Made by a program: the position numbers and the translations under genes. Below are positions 1 to 6,596 of a DNA stretch of 28,165 bases, piece after piece. The number at the start of each line of letters is the position of its first letter. The stretch's first letter is position 1. The DNA is taken from NCBI GenBank assembly GCA_011390455.1, contig JAABSI010000035.1, forward strand, positions 1-28,165, given 5' to 3'. The notes below the pieces were generated by a model. It saw nothing but the letters and a program-made list of their open reading frames with translations, was not told the DNA's origin and made no database searches. Origin of the DNA: Trueperaceae bacterium. GTDB taxonomy: Bacteria; Deinococcota; Deinococci; Deinococcales; Trueperaceae.

Positions 1-1
1 C

Positions 2-676
2 GTGCTCGTCGGCATCGTGACCGTCGACGACGTTCTGGACGTGCAAGAACGCGAAGCGACCGAGGACATCCAGATGCTCGGCGGGACCCAGGCGCTCGAG
101 GAGCCGTACCTCGAGGCGAGCGTGTGGACCATGGTGCGCAAGCGCGGCGTATGGCTCGTCGTGCTCCTGTTCGGCGGGATGCTGACGGCCGAAGCGATGA
201 CCTACTACGAGGACGCGCTCGCGCGCGCGGTCGTGCTCGGCATCTTCCTGCCGCTCGTCATCGCCTCGGGCGGCAACAGCGGGTCGCAGGCGGCGACGCT
301 GATCACGCGCGCGATGGCCCTCGGCGAGGTCAAGCTCCGCGATTGGTGGCGCGTCATGCGCCGCGAGCTCGCCACCGGCGCGATCCTGGGCGCGATCCTG
401 GCCGTGCTCGGCGCCGCCCGTATCGCGCTGTGGGCGGGGGCGTTCGGGGCCTACGGCGACGCGTGGGGCGCCGTCGCGGCGACCGTGGGGTTGGCGCTCT
501 TCGGGGTGGTCGTGTGGGGGTCGCTCTCGGGGTCGTTGCTGCCGATGCTGCTCAAGCGCATGGGCGCCGACCCGGCGACGTCGTCGGCGCCCTTCATCGC
601 CACGCTCGTCGACGTGACGGGCATCGTGCTGTTGTTCACGATCGCGTCGTTCGTGATGGGCGGCACGATCTCCTGA
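2..676 (+). CDS. mgtE: Magnesium transporter MgtE, C-terminal part (5' end outside window)
   Basis: MgtE is a dimeric Mg2+ channel of the inner membrane, gated by cytoplasmic N and CBS domains. The visible 224 residues cover the end of the second CBS domain (VTVDDVLDV), the connecting helix (EATEDI followed by a GG pair) and the transmembrane domain. The hallmark segment SGGNSGSQAATL followed by R-x-x-ALGE is present, as is the last helix with a conserved Asp in ATLVDVTG, the position that lines the Mg2+ pore in characterised members. Five hydrophobic segments are visible. The frame is open to the left edge and MgtE is normally about 450 aa, so the GTG at 2 is an internal codon and roughly half of the protein is missing. 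The gene ends 13 nt before the stop of the convergent next gene. Confidence 0.93.
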   Translation: MLVGIVTVDDVLDVQEREATEDIQMLGGTQALEEPYLEASVWTMVRKRGVWLVVLLFGGMLTAEAMTYYEDALARAVVLGIFLPLVIASGGNSGSQAATLITRAMALGEVKLRDWWRVMRRELATGAILGAILAVLGAARIALWAGAFGAYGDAWGAVAATVGLALFGVVVWGSLSGSLLPMLLKRMGADPATSSAPFIATLVDVTGIVLLFTIASFVMGGTIS

Positions 677-689
677 AGGGGTTCGCCCC

Positions 690-1205
690 TCAGATCGCGT
701 AGTGGTCGCGCGCCTGGCGGATCTGCGCGACGTGGTGGTCGCCGTGCCACGCGTACGTGATCGGGAGGCGCCAGAGCGGTCGCGGCTCCGTCCCGGTCGG
801 CACGCGCCATGGACGCTCGAGTTCCGCCGGACCGAGCGCCCGCAGGACCGCGCTCCAGCGATCGTGGAGCGCGTCCACCAGTTGGAGCGAGGGTTCGACC
901 GGCAGCGCGGCGTCCCCGAGCCGCGACCAGGCGACCTCGTCGTAGGCCTTGACCACGGGCTCGGGTTCGGTCGCCGCCAGCTTCGTGCGCACGTAGGCGT
1001 TCATGTGGCTGTCGGCGACGTGGTGGACCAGGGCGCGGATCGACCAGGCCCCCTCGCGGATCGGGTGGTCGAGATCGCGGCAGTCGGCGACCACGGCGCG
1101 CAGCGCGTCGGGCAGCGCCTCGATGCGCGCGATGGCGGCCTCGAGCGCGTGCGGGTCGATCGCCTCGGGGAAGGCGACGCGGCCGATCGGGTAGACCTCG
1201 AGCAT
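690..1205 (-). CDS. DinB/YfiT-family putative metal-dependent hydrolase or thiol transferase
   Basis: A 171-aa protein of the DinB four-helix-bundle superfamily, closest in pattern to Bacillus YfiT (BstA-like) proteins. The metal-binding signature is complete: HHVADSHMN near residues 61-69 and YAWHGDHHVAQI near 151-162, giving three histidines in the usual spacing (about H62, H154, H158). The N-terminal YPIGR and the PIREGAW-SIR segment are also typical. Family members include bacillithiol S-transferases and other nickel or zinc enzymes, so the substrate cannot be named. The ATG at 1205 has a GGAGG 7 nt upstream (1213-1217) and a TACCGT -10-like box at 1224-1229. A longer open frame continues antisense through the neighbouring CoA-transferase but has no family similarity there, so the start at 1205 is preferred. 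Confidence 0.85.
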   Translation of the reverse strand: MLEVYPIGRVAFPEAIDPHALEAAIARIEALPDALRAVVADCRDLDHPIREGAWSIRALVHHVADSHMNAYVRTKLAATEPEPVVKAYDEVAWSRLGDAALPVEPSLQLVDALHDRWSAVLRALGPAELERPWRVPTGTEPRPLWRLPITYAWHGDHHVAQIRQARDHYAI

Positions 1206-1223
1206 GGACGGACCTCCGGTCGT

Positions 1224-1229
1224 ACGGTA
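1224..1229 (-). promoter_or_regulatory. Candidate -10 element for the DinB-like gene
   Basis: TACCGT on the minus strand, 18 nt before the ATG at 1205, with GGAGG in between. It fits the TAnnnT pattern of other promoters here. No convincing -35 is visible. Confidence 0.3.
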
Positions 1230-1277
1230 CGACGCCCGCGGGACGCATGCCGGGTGCGGGTCGGCGCCGTGCGCCGG

Positions 1278-1283
1278 TACGCT
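1278..1283 (+). promoter_or_regulatory. Candidate leaderless promoter (-10 TACGCT) of the CoA-transferase gene
   Basis: TACGCT ends 6 nt before the ATG at 1290. At this distance transcription would begin at or next to the A of the start codon. The spacing equals that seen at 3151, 7679 (minus strand) and 23031. The GGGGG between box and ATG could alternatively be read as a weak Shine-Dalgarno sequence. Confidence 0.45.
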
Positions 1284-1289
1284 GGGGGC

Positions 1290-2531
1290 ATGCCCGAACC
1301 CGTGCCCGATGCCATCTCCACGCCGGCGACCGCTGGCGCGCCCACGACCGCCGGGCCGCTCTCCGGCATGCGCGTGCTCGACCTGACGCGGGTCCTCGCC
1401 GGGCCGTTCTGCACGATGATGCTCGCCGACTTGGGCGCCGACGTCGTCAAGATCGAGGCGCCGGGCGGCGACGACACCCGCCGCTGGGGTCCGCCGTGGA
1501 TCGCGGGGGAGAGCGCTTACTTCACCTGCGTCAACCGCAACAAGCGCGACCTGGTGCTCGACTTCCGGACCGAAGCCGCGCGCGACGCCTTCCGCAAGCT
1601 GGTGGTCGACGCCGACGTGGTCGTCGAGAACTTCAAGGTGGGCACCATGGAGCGGTGGGGGCTCGGGTTCGAGGCCCTGCAGGAGCTCAAACCCGACCTG
1701 GTCTACTGCAGCATCACCGGCTACGGCCGGACCGGACCGAAGGCCACGCTGCCGGGGTACGACCCCATCATCGAGGCCGTCGGCGGCTTCATGGCGATCA
1801 ACGGCGAGGTCGGCGGCGACCCCATGAAGGTGGGGGTGGCCGTGATCGATCTGTTCGCGGGCAGCCACGCGGCCACGGGCATCCTGGCCGCCCTGCGTCA
1901 TCGCGATCGCACCGGCGAGGGGCAGCGCGTCGACCTCTCGCTCCTCGAATCGAGCCTGGCGGCGCTCGCCAACCAGGCGTCGGCCTACCTGATGGACGGG
2001 GTCGTGCACGAGCGGCTCGGGAACGCGCACCCCCACATCGTGCCGACGAACGCGTACCCCAGCGCCGATGGCCCGGTGATGGTCTGCGTCGGCAACGACC
2101 CGCAGTTCCGGAAGCTGTGCGCGCTGCTCGACGCCCCTGAGCTCGCCGACGACCCACGCTTCGCGACGAACCCCGACCGCGTGGCCCACCGCGTTGAACT
2201 CGACGCCGAGCTCGCCGCCCGCTTCGCGCCGCGCAGCGGCCGCGCGCTGACCGAGCAGGCGGACGCCATCGGGGTGCCGATGGCGCCGATCCTGGAGCTC
2301 GACGAGGTCTTCGCGCAGCCGCAGGTGGCGGCGCGCGACATGCTGATCGAGTTCGACCACCCGACGGTCGGTCGGATGCGGCAGGTCGGGTTCCCGATCA
2401 AGCTCGAGCGCACCCCGGCGACGCTGCGCTACCCGCCGCCGCTCCTCGGCCAGCACACGGAGGAAGTGTTGCGCGAGGCCGGCTTCGGCGCCGACGAGAT
2501 CGCGGAACTCATGCGGGCGGTGCCCGCCTGA
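1290..2531 (+). CDS. CaiB/BaiF (class III) CoA-transferase
   Basis: A 413-aa family III CoA-transferase, which moves CoA between carboxylic acids through an aspartyl-CoA thioester. Visible hallmarks are the N-terminal LSGMRVLDLTRVLAGPFC, GADVVKIEAPGGDDTR, NRNKRDLVLD, VVVENFKVGTMERWGLG, and the catalytic region PGYDPIIEAVGGFM. There Asp158 matches the catalytic aspartate of formyl-CoA transferase and CaiB. The C-terminal PPPLLGQHTEEVL is also typical. Length matches the family (about 390-430 aa). The ATG at 1290 is chosen because a -10 box sits directly upstream; the ATG at 1368 (MRVLDL) would remove an approximately 26-residue Pro/Ala/Thr-rich extension with no family counterpart. The acid substrate cannot be read from sequence and no partner pathway gene is adjacent. 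Confidence 0.92.
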   Translation: MPEPVPDAISTPATAGAPTTAGPLSGMRVLDLTRVLAGPFCTMMLADLGADVVKIEAPGGDDTRRWGPPWIAGESAYFTCVNRNKRDLVLDFRTEAARDAFRKLVVDADVVVENFKVGTMERWGLGFEALQELKPDLVYCSITGYGRTGPKATLPGYDPIIEAVGGFMAINGEVGGDPMKVGVAVIDLFAGSHAATGILAALRHRDRTGEGQRVDLSLLESSLAALANQASAYLMDGVVHERLGNAHPHIVPTNAYPSADGPVMVCVGNDPQFRKLCALLDAPELADDPRFATNPDRVAHRVELDAELAARFAPRSGRALTEQADAIGVPMAPILELDEVFAQPQVAARDMLIEFDHPTVGRMRQVGFPIKLERTPATLRYPPPLLGQHTEEVLREAGFGADEIAELMRAVPA

Positions 2532-2534
2532 GCG

Positions 2535-2560
2535 GCCCGTGCCGGTCCTGAGGGACGGGC
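2535..2560. terminator. Weak hairpin between convergent genes
   Basis: GCCCGT (2535-2540) pairs with ACGGGC (2555-2560) around a 14-nt loop in the 33-nt gap between two convergent stop codons. There is no T-tract. It is a possible bidirectional terminator, but short. Confidence 0.25.
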
Positions 2561-2564
2561 GAGC

Positions 2565-3104
2565 CTAAGGGAGCGGTCCCCCTTCGACGTCGAAGGTGCC
2601 GGCGATCGCGAGGACGTCGTCCGGGTCGCCCTCGCCGAAGGCGTCGGCGTGGAACGACGCGTCGAAGGCGAACGTCCCCACGAGGCGCATGCGCCCGTCG
2701 CCGAGCGGGGTCGCGGACTCCACGATCAGCGAGCCCGCCTCGGTCTTGTACACGTTGCTGAACATCGAGCCCTCGCCGAGGAAGAAGACCTCCACCGCGT
2801 TCGCCGTGCACGGACAGCCCGTGAGCGAGCCGAAGCCGGCGCTGATCACCAGGGCTTCGCGCATGAGGAAGCGCGGTTCGACGTGCGCCTGGATCACCAC
2901 GTCGACCTGGAAGCCGTAGTCCTCGATCTCGACGGTGTCCTGGAGCTCCCCCTCGACGTCGAACTGGAGCGCGTACCAGGTCTTGGCGGCGTCGCCGACG
3001 CGGCCCTCGAGGGTGCCGGTGATGGTGGCATCCTGGGCGGACGCGGTGGCGAAGAGGAGCGCGAGGGCGGCGAACCAAGGGAGGATGCGCAGGGTGCGAG
3101 GCAT
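2565..3104 (-). CDS. Small exported protein of unknown function
   Basis: 179 aa. Residues 1-23 are a signal peptide (basic MPRTLR, a hydrophobic stretch, then an ATASA-Q cleavage site), so the mature chain is probably periplasmic or secreted. The rest is rich in Asp, Glu, Val and Phe with alternating hydrophobic residues, suggesting a beta-sandwich. A TGCPCT motif in the middle holds two cysteines separated by one residue, which could form a tight disulfide or bind metal. No transmembrane helix follows the signal peptide. I do not recognise the family. A TAGCGT box ends 5 nt before the ATG at 3104, suggesting a leaderless transcript. The gene is divergent from the alcohol dehydrogenase, 58 nt away. 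Confidence 0.75.
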   Translation of the reverse strand: MPRTLRILPWFAALALLFATASAQDATITGTLEGRVGDAAKTWYALQFDVEGELQDTVEIEDYGFQVDVVIQAHVEPRFLMREALVISAGFGSLTGCPCTANAVEVFFLGEGSMFSNVYKTEAGSLIVESATPLGDGRMRLVGTFAFDASFHADAFGEGDPDDVLAIAGTFDVEGGPLP

Positions 3105-3109
3105 GGATC

Positions 3110-3115
3110 ACGCTA
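3110..3115 (-). promoter_or_regulatory. Candidate leaderless promoter (-10 TAGCGT) of the exported protein gene
   Basis: TAGCGT on the minus strand ends 5 nt before the ATG at 3104. There is no Shine-Dalgarno sequence in the 5-nt gap. It is back to back with the TAGCAT box at 3151 in the same 58-nt divergent gap. Confidence 0.4.
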
Positions 3116-3150
3116 ACCGACGACCGCGCGCGGCGCAGCGGCGCGCGCCG

Positions 3151-3156
3151 TAGCAT
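3151..3156 (+). promoter_or_regulatory. Candidate leaderless promoter (-10 TAGCAT) of the alcohol dehydrogenase gene
   Basis: TAGCAT followed by 6 nt (GCCGCC) and the ATG at 3163. No purine-rich ribosome binding site lies between them. Confidence 0.45.
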
Positions 3157-3162
3157 GCCGCC

Positions 3163-4197
3163 ATGCGCGCCATCCTCGTCGACGCCCCGAACGCCCCGCT
3201 CGTCCCCACCGTCGTCCCGGACCCCGAGCCGCCGCCCCACGGGGCGGTCGTCGAGGTCCGCGCCACGGGCGTATGCCGCAGCGATTGGCACGCCTGGGTC
3301 GGCCACGACCCGACCGTGCGCTGGCCGCACGTCCCCGGGCACGAGTTCGCCGGCGTCGTGCGCGCCGTCGGGCGCGACGTGACCGGGTTCGTGGGCGGGG
3401 AGCGGGTGACCGCACCGTTCTGCTGCGGGTGCGGACGGTGCGAGGCCTGCCGGGAAGGGGCGCAGAACCTCTGCGACGTCGAGTACCAACCCGGGTTCGA
3501 CGGGTGGGGGAGCTTCGCGGAGTACGTCGTCGTGCCGTGGGCCGACGTCAACCTGGCCCGGTTGCCGGCGTCGCTCGGGTTCGACGAGGCGGCCAGCCTG
3601 GGATGCCGGTTCATGACCGCCTTCCACGGGCTCGTCCACCGCGCGGCGCTGCGCGCCGGGGAGACGGTGGTGGTCTTCGGGTGCGGCGGTGTCGGCCTGG
3701 CCGCCCTGACGATCGCCGTGGCGGCGGGCGCTCGGGTCGTGGCCGTCGACGTGGCCACGGAGAAGCTCGAGCTCGCCCGCAGCCTCGGGGCGGTCGCCGG
3801 GATCGACGCCCGCGCGGGCGACCCCGTGGCCGCGGTCCGCGAGGCGCTCGGCGGCGGCGCCGACGTGAGCGTCGACGCGCTCGGCAGCCGGGCGACCGCC
3901 GCGCAGGCGGTGGGCACCCTGCGGCGGCGCGGGCGCCACGTGCAGCTCGGGCTCCTGTTGGGGGCGGACGCCGACCCGTCGTTCCCGCTGCAGACGGTCG
4001 TGCGCCGCGAGCTCACGGTCGTCGGCGGGCACGGTATGCCGGCTTGGCGCTACCCCGAGCTGTTCCGCTTCGTCGCGACGGGGCGGGTGCCGCTCGAGCG
4101 CTTGATCGGCGCGCGGCGGCCGCTCGCCGAGGCGGGCGCGGCGCTGGAGGCCATGGGATCGTTCGCGCCGGTCGGGGTGACGCTGCTGCACCCGTGA
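3163..4197 (+). CDS. Zinc-dependent alcohol dehydrogenase, MDR family
   Basis: A 344-aa medium-chain dehydrogenase/reductase that oxidises an alcohol, or reduces an aldehyde, with NAD(P). The catalytic zinc ligands are visible: Cys38 in GVCRSDWHAW, His60-Glu61 in PGHEFAG, and Cys148 in LGCRFMTAFHG. The structural zinc site uses four cysteines at 90, 93, 96 and 104. The Rossmann motif GCGGVG spans 173-178, and an Asp at the end of the next strand (VVAVDVA) favours NAD over NADP. Length and domain order are standard. The catalytic domain resembles IPR- and threonine-dehydrogenase-like members, but the alcohol cannot be assigned. It lies alone between a divergent and a downstream gene, so it is probably monocistronic. 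Confidence 0.92.
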   Translation: MRAILVDAPNAPLVPTVVPDPEPPPHGAVVEVRATGVCRSDWHAWVGHDPTVRWPHVPGHEFAGVVRAVGRDVTGFVGGERVTAPFCCGCGRCEACREGAQNLCDVEYQPGFDGWGSFAEYVVVPWADVNLARLPASLGFDEAASLGCRFMTAFHGLVHRAALRAGETVVVFGCGGVGLAALTIAVAAGARVVAVDVATEKLELARSLGAVAGIDARAGDPVAAVREALGGGADVSVDALGSRATAAQAVGTLRRRGRHVQLGLLLGADADPSFPLQTVVRRELTVVGGHGMPAWRYPELFRFVATGRVPLERLIGARRPLAEAGAALEAMGSFAPVGVTLLHP

Positions 4198-4206
4198 CGA
4201 ACGCGG

Positions 4207-4236
4207 TTGCGGAACCCGGGTTCCCGGCGATACCGT
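4207..4236 (+). promoter_or_regulatory. Candidate promoter with 14-bp palindrome in the spacer, upstream of the cupredoxin gene
   Basis: TTGCGG (4207-4212) and TACCGT (4231-4236) are separated by 18 nt. A perfect palindrome, GGAACCCGGGTTCC, occupies 4211-4224, overlapping the -35 end and spacer. Such a position suits a dimeric regulator. It could instead be a terminator stem of the dehydrogenase gene ending at 4197, although there is no T-tract. The inferred leader to the ATG at 4389 is about 145 nt; nothing else clear is seen in it. Confidence 0.3.
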
Positions 4237-4388
4237 GCCCCAAGCTTTCGAGTCCTACGCAGTCGCCGGCCGCGGGCCGCGGTCCGGAGCGAGCGCCGGA
4301 ACGGCGACGTCGGCGGGGCACGGAGCGGCGGTGTCGGCCTCGACGACCGACGCGACCCATCGCGCTGCAGCGCGCACCGAGGTACGTC

Positions 4389-4871
4389 ATGTCCAAGCGG
4401 TACCGGTTCTTCACCCTCCTCTCGATCGTGCTCGTCGCCCTCGCCTCGACCGCGGTCGCGCAGGACGCCGAGCGCATCGAGGTCGTCATCGAGCTGCACG
4501 AGTACAACTTCACGATCCCCGGTGGCGAAGCGAACGCCCCGATCGTCTTCCGAGCCGGCCAACCCTACAGCGTCGTCTTCACCAACGTCGGGATGATGGA
4601 GCACGAGGTGCTCATCGGCCGCACCGTCCTCGTCGAGGATGGCGTCCCCGACGGGTACGAGACGAACCTCCTCGACGCCATCGAGGTCGACGTGGTCGGC
4701 GACGATTGGGAGGTCGGTACGAGCGGCTTCGTCGAGGTCGAGCTCGAGCCGGGGCAGTCCATCGAGATCCACTTCACGCTGCCCGCCGAACTGATCGGCA
4801 CCTGGGAGATCGGGTGCTTCATCCCCGGTCACTACCAGGCGGGCATGTTGGCCCCCGTCGTCGTCGAGTGA
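4389..4871 (+). CDS. Exported cupredoxin-like (type 1 copper) protein
   Basis: 160 aa with a signal peptide at residues 1-24 (basic MSKRYR, hydrophobic core, STAVA-Q cleavage site). The mature part has the cupredoxin ligand set: His72 in MMEHEV, then Cys143 in WEIGCFIPGHYQAGM, His148 and Met153, all near the C-terminus as in plastocyanin-like and sulfocyanin-like proteins. It probably binds one blue copper and carries electrons, or buffers copper, outside the cytoplasmic membrane. A charged insert between residues 80 and 115 lengthens the loop between the first ligand and the C-terminal ligands. GAGG at 4379-4382 sits 6 nt before the ATG. No oxidase or reductase partner is adjacent. The gene sits 191 nt after the dehydrogenase. 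Confidence 0.85.
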   Translation: MSKRYRFFTLLSIVLVALASTAVAQDAERIEVVIELHEYNFTIPGGEANAPIVFRAGQPYSVVFTNVGMMEHEVLIGRTVLVEDGVPDGYETNLLDAIEVDVVGDDWEVGTSGFVEVELEPGQSIEIHFTLPAELIGTWEIGCFIPGHYQAGMLAPVVVE

Positions 4872-4890
4872 CCGAAGGCTCGACCTGACC

Positions 4891-4919
4891 CAGCCCGCGG
4901 ACGAGCGGCGCGGGGGCTG
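4891..4919. terminator. GC-rich hairpin between convergent genes
   Basis: CAGCCCGCG (4891-4899) pairs with CGCGGGGGCTG (4909-4919), with a two-base G bulge and a 9-nt loop. It lies in the 61-nt gap between two convergent stop codons, so it can serve either strand. No T-tract follows. Confidence 0.4.
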
Positions 4920-4932
4920 AGGAGCGCCCGCG

Positions 4933-5538
4933 TCAGATGCGGGGCACGGGGAGTTGGAGCTTCAGCAGCCGGCTCCCCACCCGCAACCCGGCGGTGCCGA
5001 CGATGCCGACGATCAGCGCGAGGTCGGGGTCGATGCCGTACGTGAGGAAGGTCAGCAGCGCCCCGAACGCCGCAGCCGACGCGTAGAAGTCGCCGGCCCG
5101 GTAGAAGATCCCCGGCACCTGACCCGTGAGCACGTCGCGCAGCACCCCGCCGCCGACGCCGCTGACCGCACCGGCGAACACCGTGCCCCACAGGCCGAGT
5201 CCGAAGGTCAGGCCGCGCTCGGCGCCGAGCGCCGCGAAGATCGCGAGGCCGAGCGTGTCGAGCGCGTAGAGCCAACCGCTCTCCAGGCGCAGCCGCCGAT
5301 GCACGAAGAAGGTGACCACGGCGGCGACCGCGACCGTCCACAGGAGCGGTTCGTTGGTGAAGGAGGCGGGGGGCAACGATCCGACGACGACGTCCCGGAT
5401 GCTCCCGCCACCGATCGCCGTGACCGCCGCGAGCACGAGGGCGCCGATCAGGTCGAAGCGCTGCCGGACGGCGACCAGAGCGCCGCTGACCGCGAAGGTC
5501 AAGACCCCGATCCAGACCAGGACGTCGAGCAGCGCCAC
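4933..5538 (-). CDS. TRIC-type / UPF0126 membrane protein (YicG-like)
   Basis: A 201-aa integral membrane protein made of two similar halves, each with three helices, plus a seventh segment. The family signature GGGxxRDV occurs in both halves: GGGSIRDV at residues 43-50 and GGGVLRDV at 129-136. Prokaryotic TRIC proteins of this type form trimeric cation channels; Pfam names the repeat a putative glycine transporter. The start is the GTG at 5538, 5 nt after the selD stop, because the hydrophobic first helix begins at once and no ATG is nearby. Translation is therefore probably coupled to selD. No link to selenium metabolism is known for the family, so co-transcription may be only positional. 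Confidence 0.88.
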   Translation of the reverse strand: MALLDVLVWIGVLTFAVSGALVAVRQRFDLIGALVLAAVTAIGGGSIRDVVVGSLPPASFTNEPLLWTVAVAAVVTFFVHRRLRLESGWLYALDTLGLAIFAALGAERGLTFGLGLWGTVFAGAVSGVGGGVLRDVLTGQVPGIFYRAGDFYASAAAFGALLTFLTYGIDPDLALIVGIVGTAGLRVGSRLLKLQLPVPRI

Positions 5539-5543
5539 GGCCG

Positions 5544-6593
5544 TCAGCGCACGCGCAGCGCGTGCGCTCCGCGCGGCACGACCCGGCCCACGACGCGGGC
5601 ATCCGGGAAGCGGGGCCGGACGTGCGCGAGGACGGCGTCGACGAGATCGGGGGCGACGCTCAGCAGCAGGCCACCGCTCGTCTGCGGATCGACGAGCGAC
5701 CACCACGCGGCCTCCGTGAGCGCCGCGCGCCCCTCGACGTGGGGGTCGACGTAGCGCGTCGTGGTGCCGTGCGCCTTCGTCAGGATGCCGCGCGCGAGGG
5801 TCTCGGCGGCGCCCGGCAGCAGCGGCACCGCGCCGACGTCGAGCTCCAGCGTCGCACCCGATCCCTGCGCCACGTGCAGCGCGTGGCCGGCCACACCGAA
5901 GCCGGTCACGTCGGTGGCGGCGTGCACCGCCGCGTGCAGGTCCTCGGGCAGGTCGAGCCGGTTGACCTGGCGCATCGACGCGATCGCCGGCGCCATGGCC
6001 GCCGCGTCGATCTCGTCGTTCTTGCGGGCGCCGGCGAGCGTGCCGGTGCCCACGGCCTTGGTCAGCACCAGGGCGTCGCCGGGGCGCGCCCCGCTGTTGC
6101 GCCAGAGCCGATCCGGGTGCGCCAGGCCGGTGACCGAGAAGCCGAGCTTGAGGGTGTCGTCCTCGATCGAATGGCCGCCGACCAGATGCGCCCCGGCGGC
6201 GTCGATCGTCTCGATCGCCCCGGCCATCAGCTCCGCGAGCACCTCTTCCGGGAGGGTGTCGAGCGGGAAGGCCAGGATCGTCAGCGCCGTGACCGGCGTA
6301 CCCCCCATGGCGTAGACGTCGCTCAGGGCGTTCGCGGCGGCGACCGCACCGAAGTCGCGGGCGTCGTCGACGACCGGGGTGAAGAAGTCGAGGGTCTGGA
6401 TCATCGCGACGTCCGGGGCGACGCGCCAGACGGCGGCGTCGTCGAACAGGTCGCGCCCGACCAACAGGTCGGGGTGGGTGGACACCGGGAGCGAGCGCAG
6501 CAGGTCGGTGAGGGTGCCGGCGGCGATCTTCGCCGCGCACCCCCCCTTGGCGACCGTGCGGGTGAGGCGCAGGGGGGCGGGAACGTCGACCAT
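5544..6593 (-). CDS. selD: Selenide, water dikinase (selenophosphate synthase)
   Basis: 349 aa. It makes selenophosphate from selenide and ATP, the selenium donor for selenoproteins and for 2-selenouridine in tRNA. The active-site loop is KGGCAAK with catalytic Cys19 and Lys22, equivalent to Cys17 and Lys20 of the E. coli enzyme. The residue is an ordinary Cys codon (TGC), not TGA. Other family motifs are DDAAVW, the metal-binding TLDFFTPVVDD, ANALSDVYAMGG, GGHSIED, ATDVTGFGVAGH and DPQTSGGLL. A run of seven G encodes the two glycines before Cys19, a possible slippage or sequencing-error site, but the frame is intact. It starts 3 nt after the selU stop, so the two genes are one operon. Confidence 0.96.
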   Translation of the reverse strand: MVDVPAPLRLTRTVAKGGCAAKIAAGTLTDLLRSLPVSTHPDLLVGRDLFDDAAVWRVAPDVAMIQTLDFFTPVVDDARDFGAVAAANALSDVYAMGGTPVTALTILAFPLDTLPEEVLAELMAGAIETIDAAGAHLVGGHSIEDDTLKLGFSVTGLAHPDRLWRNSGARPGDALVLTKAVGTGTLAGARKNDEIDAAAMAPAIASMRQVNRLDLPEDLHAAVHAATDVTGFGVAGHALHVAQGSGATLELDVGAVPLLPGAAETLARGILTKAHGTTTRYVDPHVEGRAALTEAAWWSLVDPQTSGGLLLSVAPDLVDAVLAHVRPRFPDARVVGRVVPRGAHALRVR

Positions 6594-6596
6594 GGG

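Noticed and set aside
2..4. GTG at position 2 as the start of a short MgtE
   Set aside because: The protein begins in the middle of a CBS domain, so the gene simply continues beyond the window.
690..2456. 588-codon minus-strand open frame covering the DinB-like gene and running antisense through the CoA-transferase
   Set aside because: Only the part below 1205 has family motifs. The rest is the Arg/His/Val-rich mirror of a real gene in GC-rich DNA.
6538..6548. Run of seven G in the SelD active-site loop as a frameshift or phase-variation site
   Set aside because: The frame is intact on both sides and encodes the normal KGGC motif. A single 7-nt run in GC-rich DNA is not evidence of programmed slippage.
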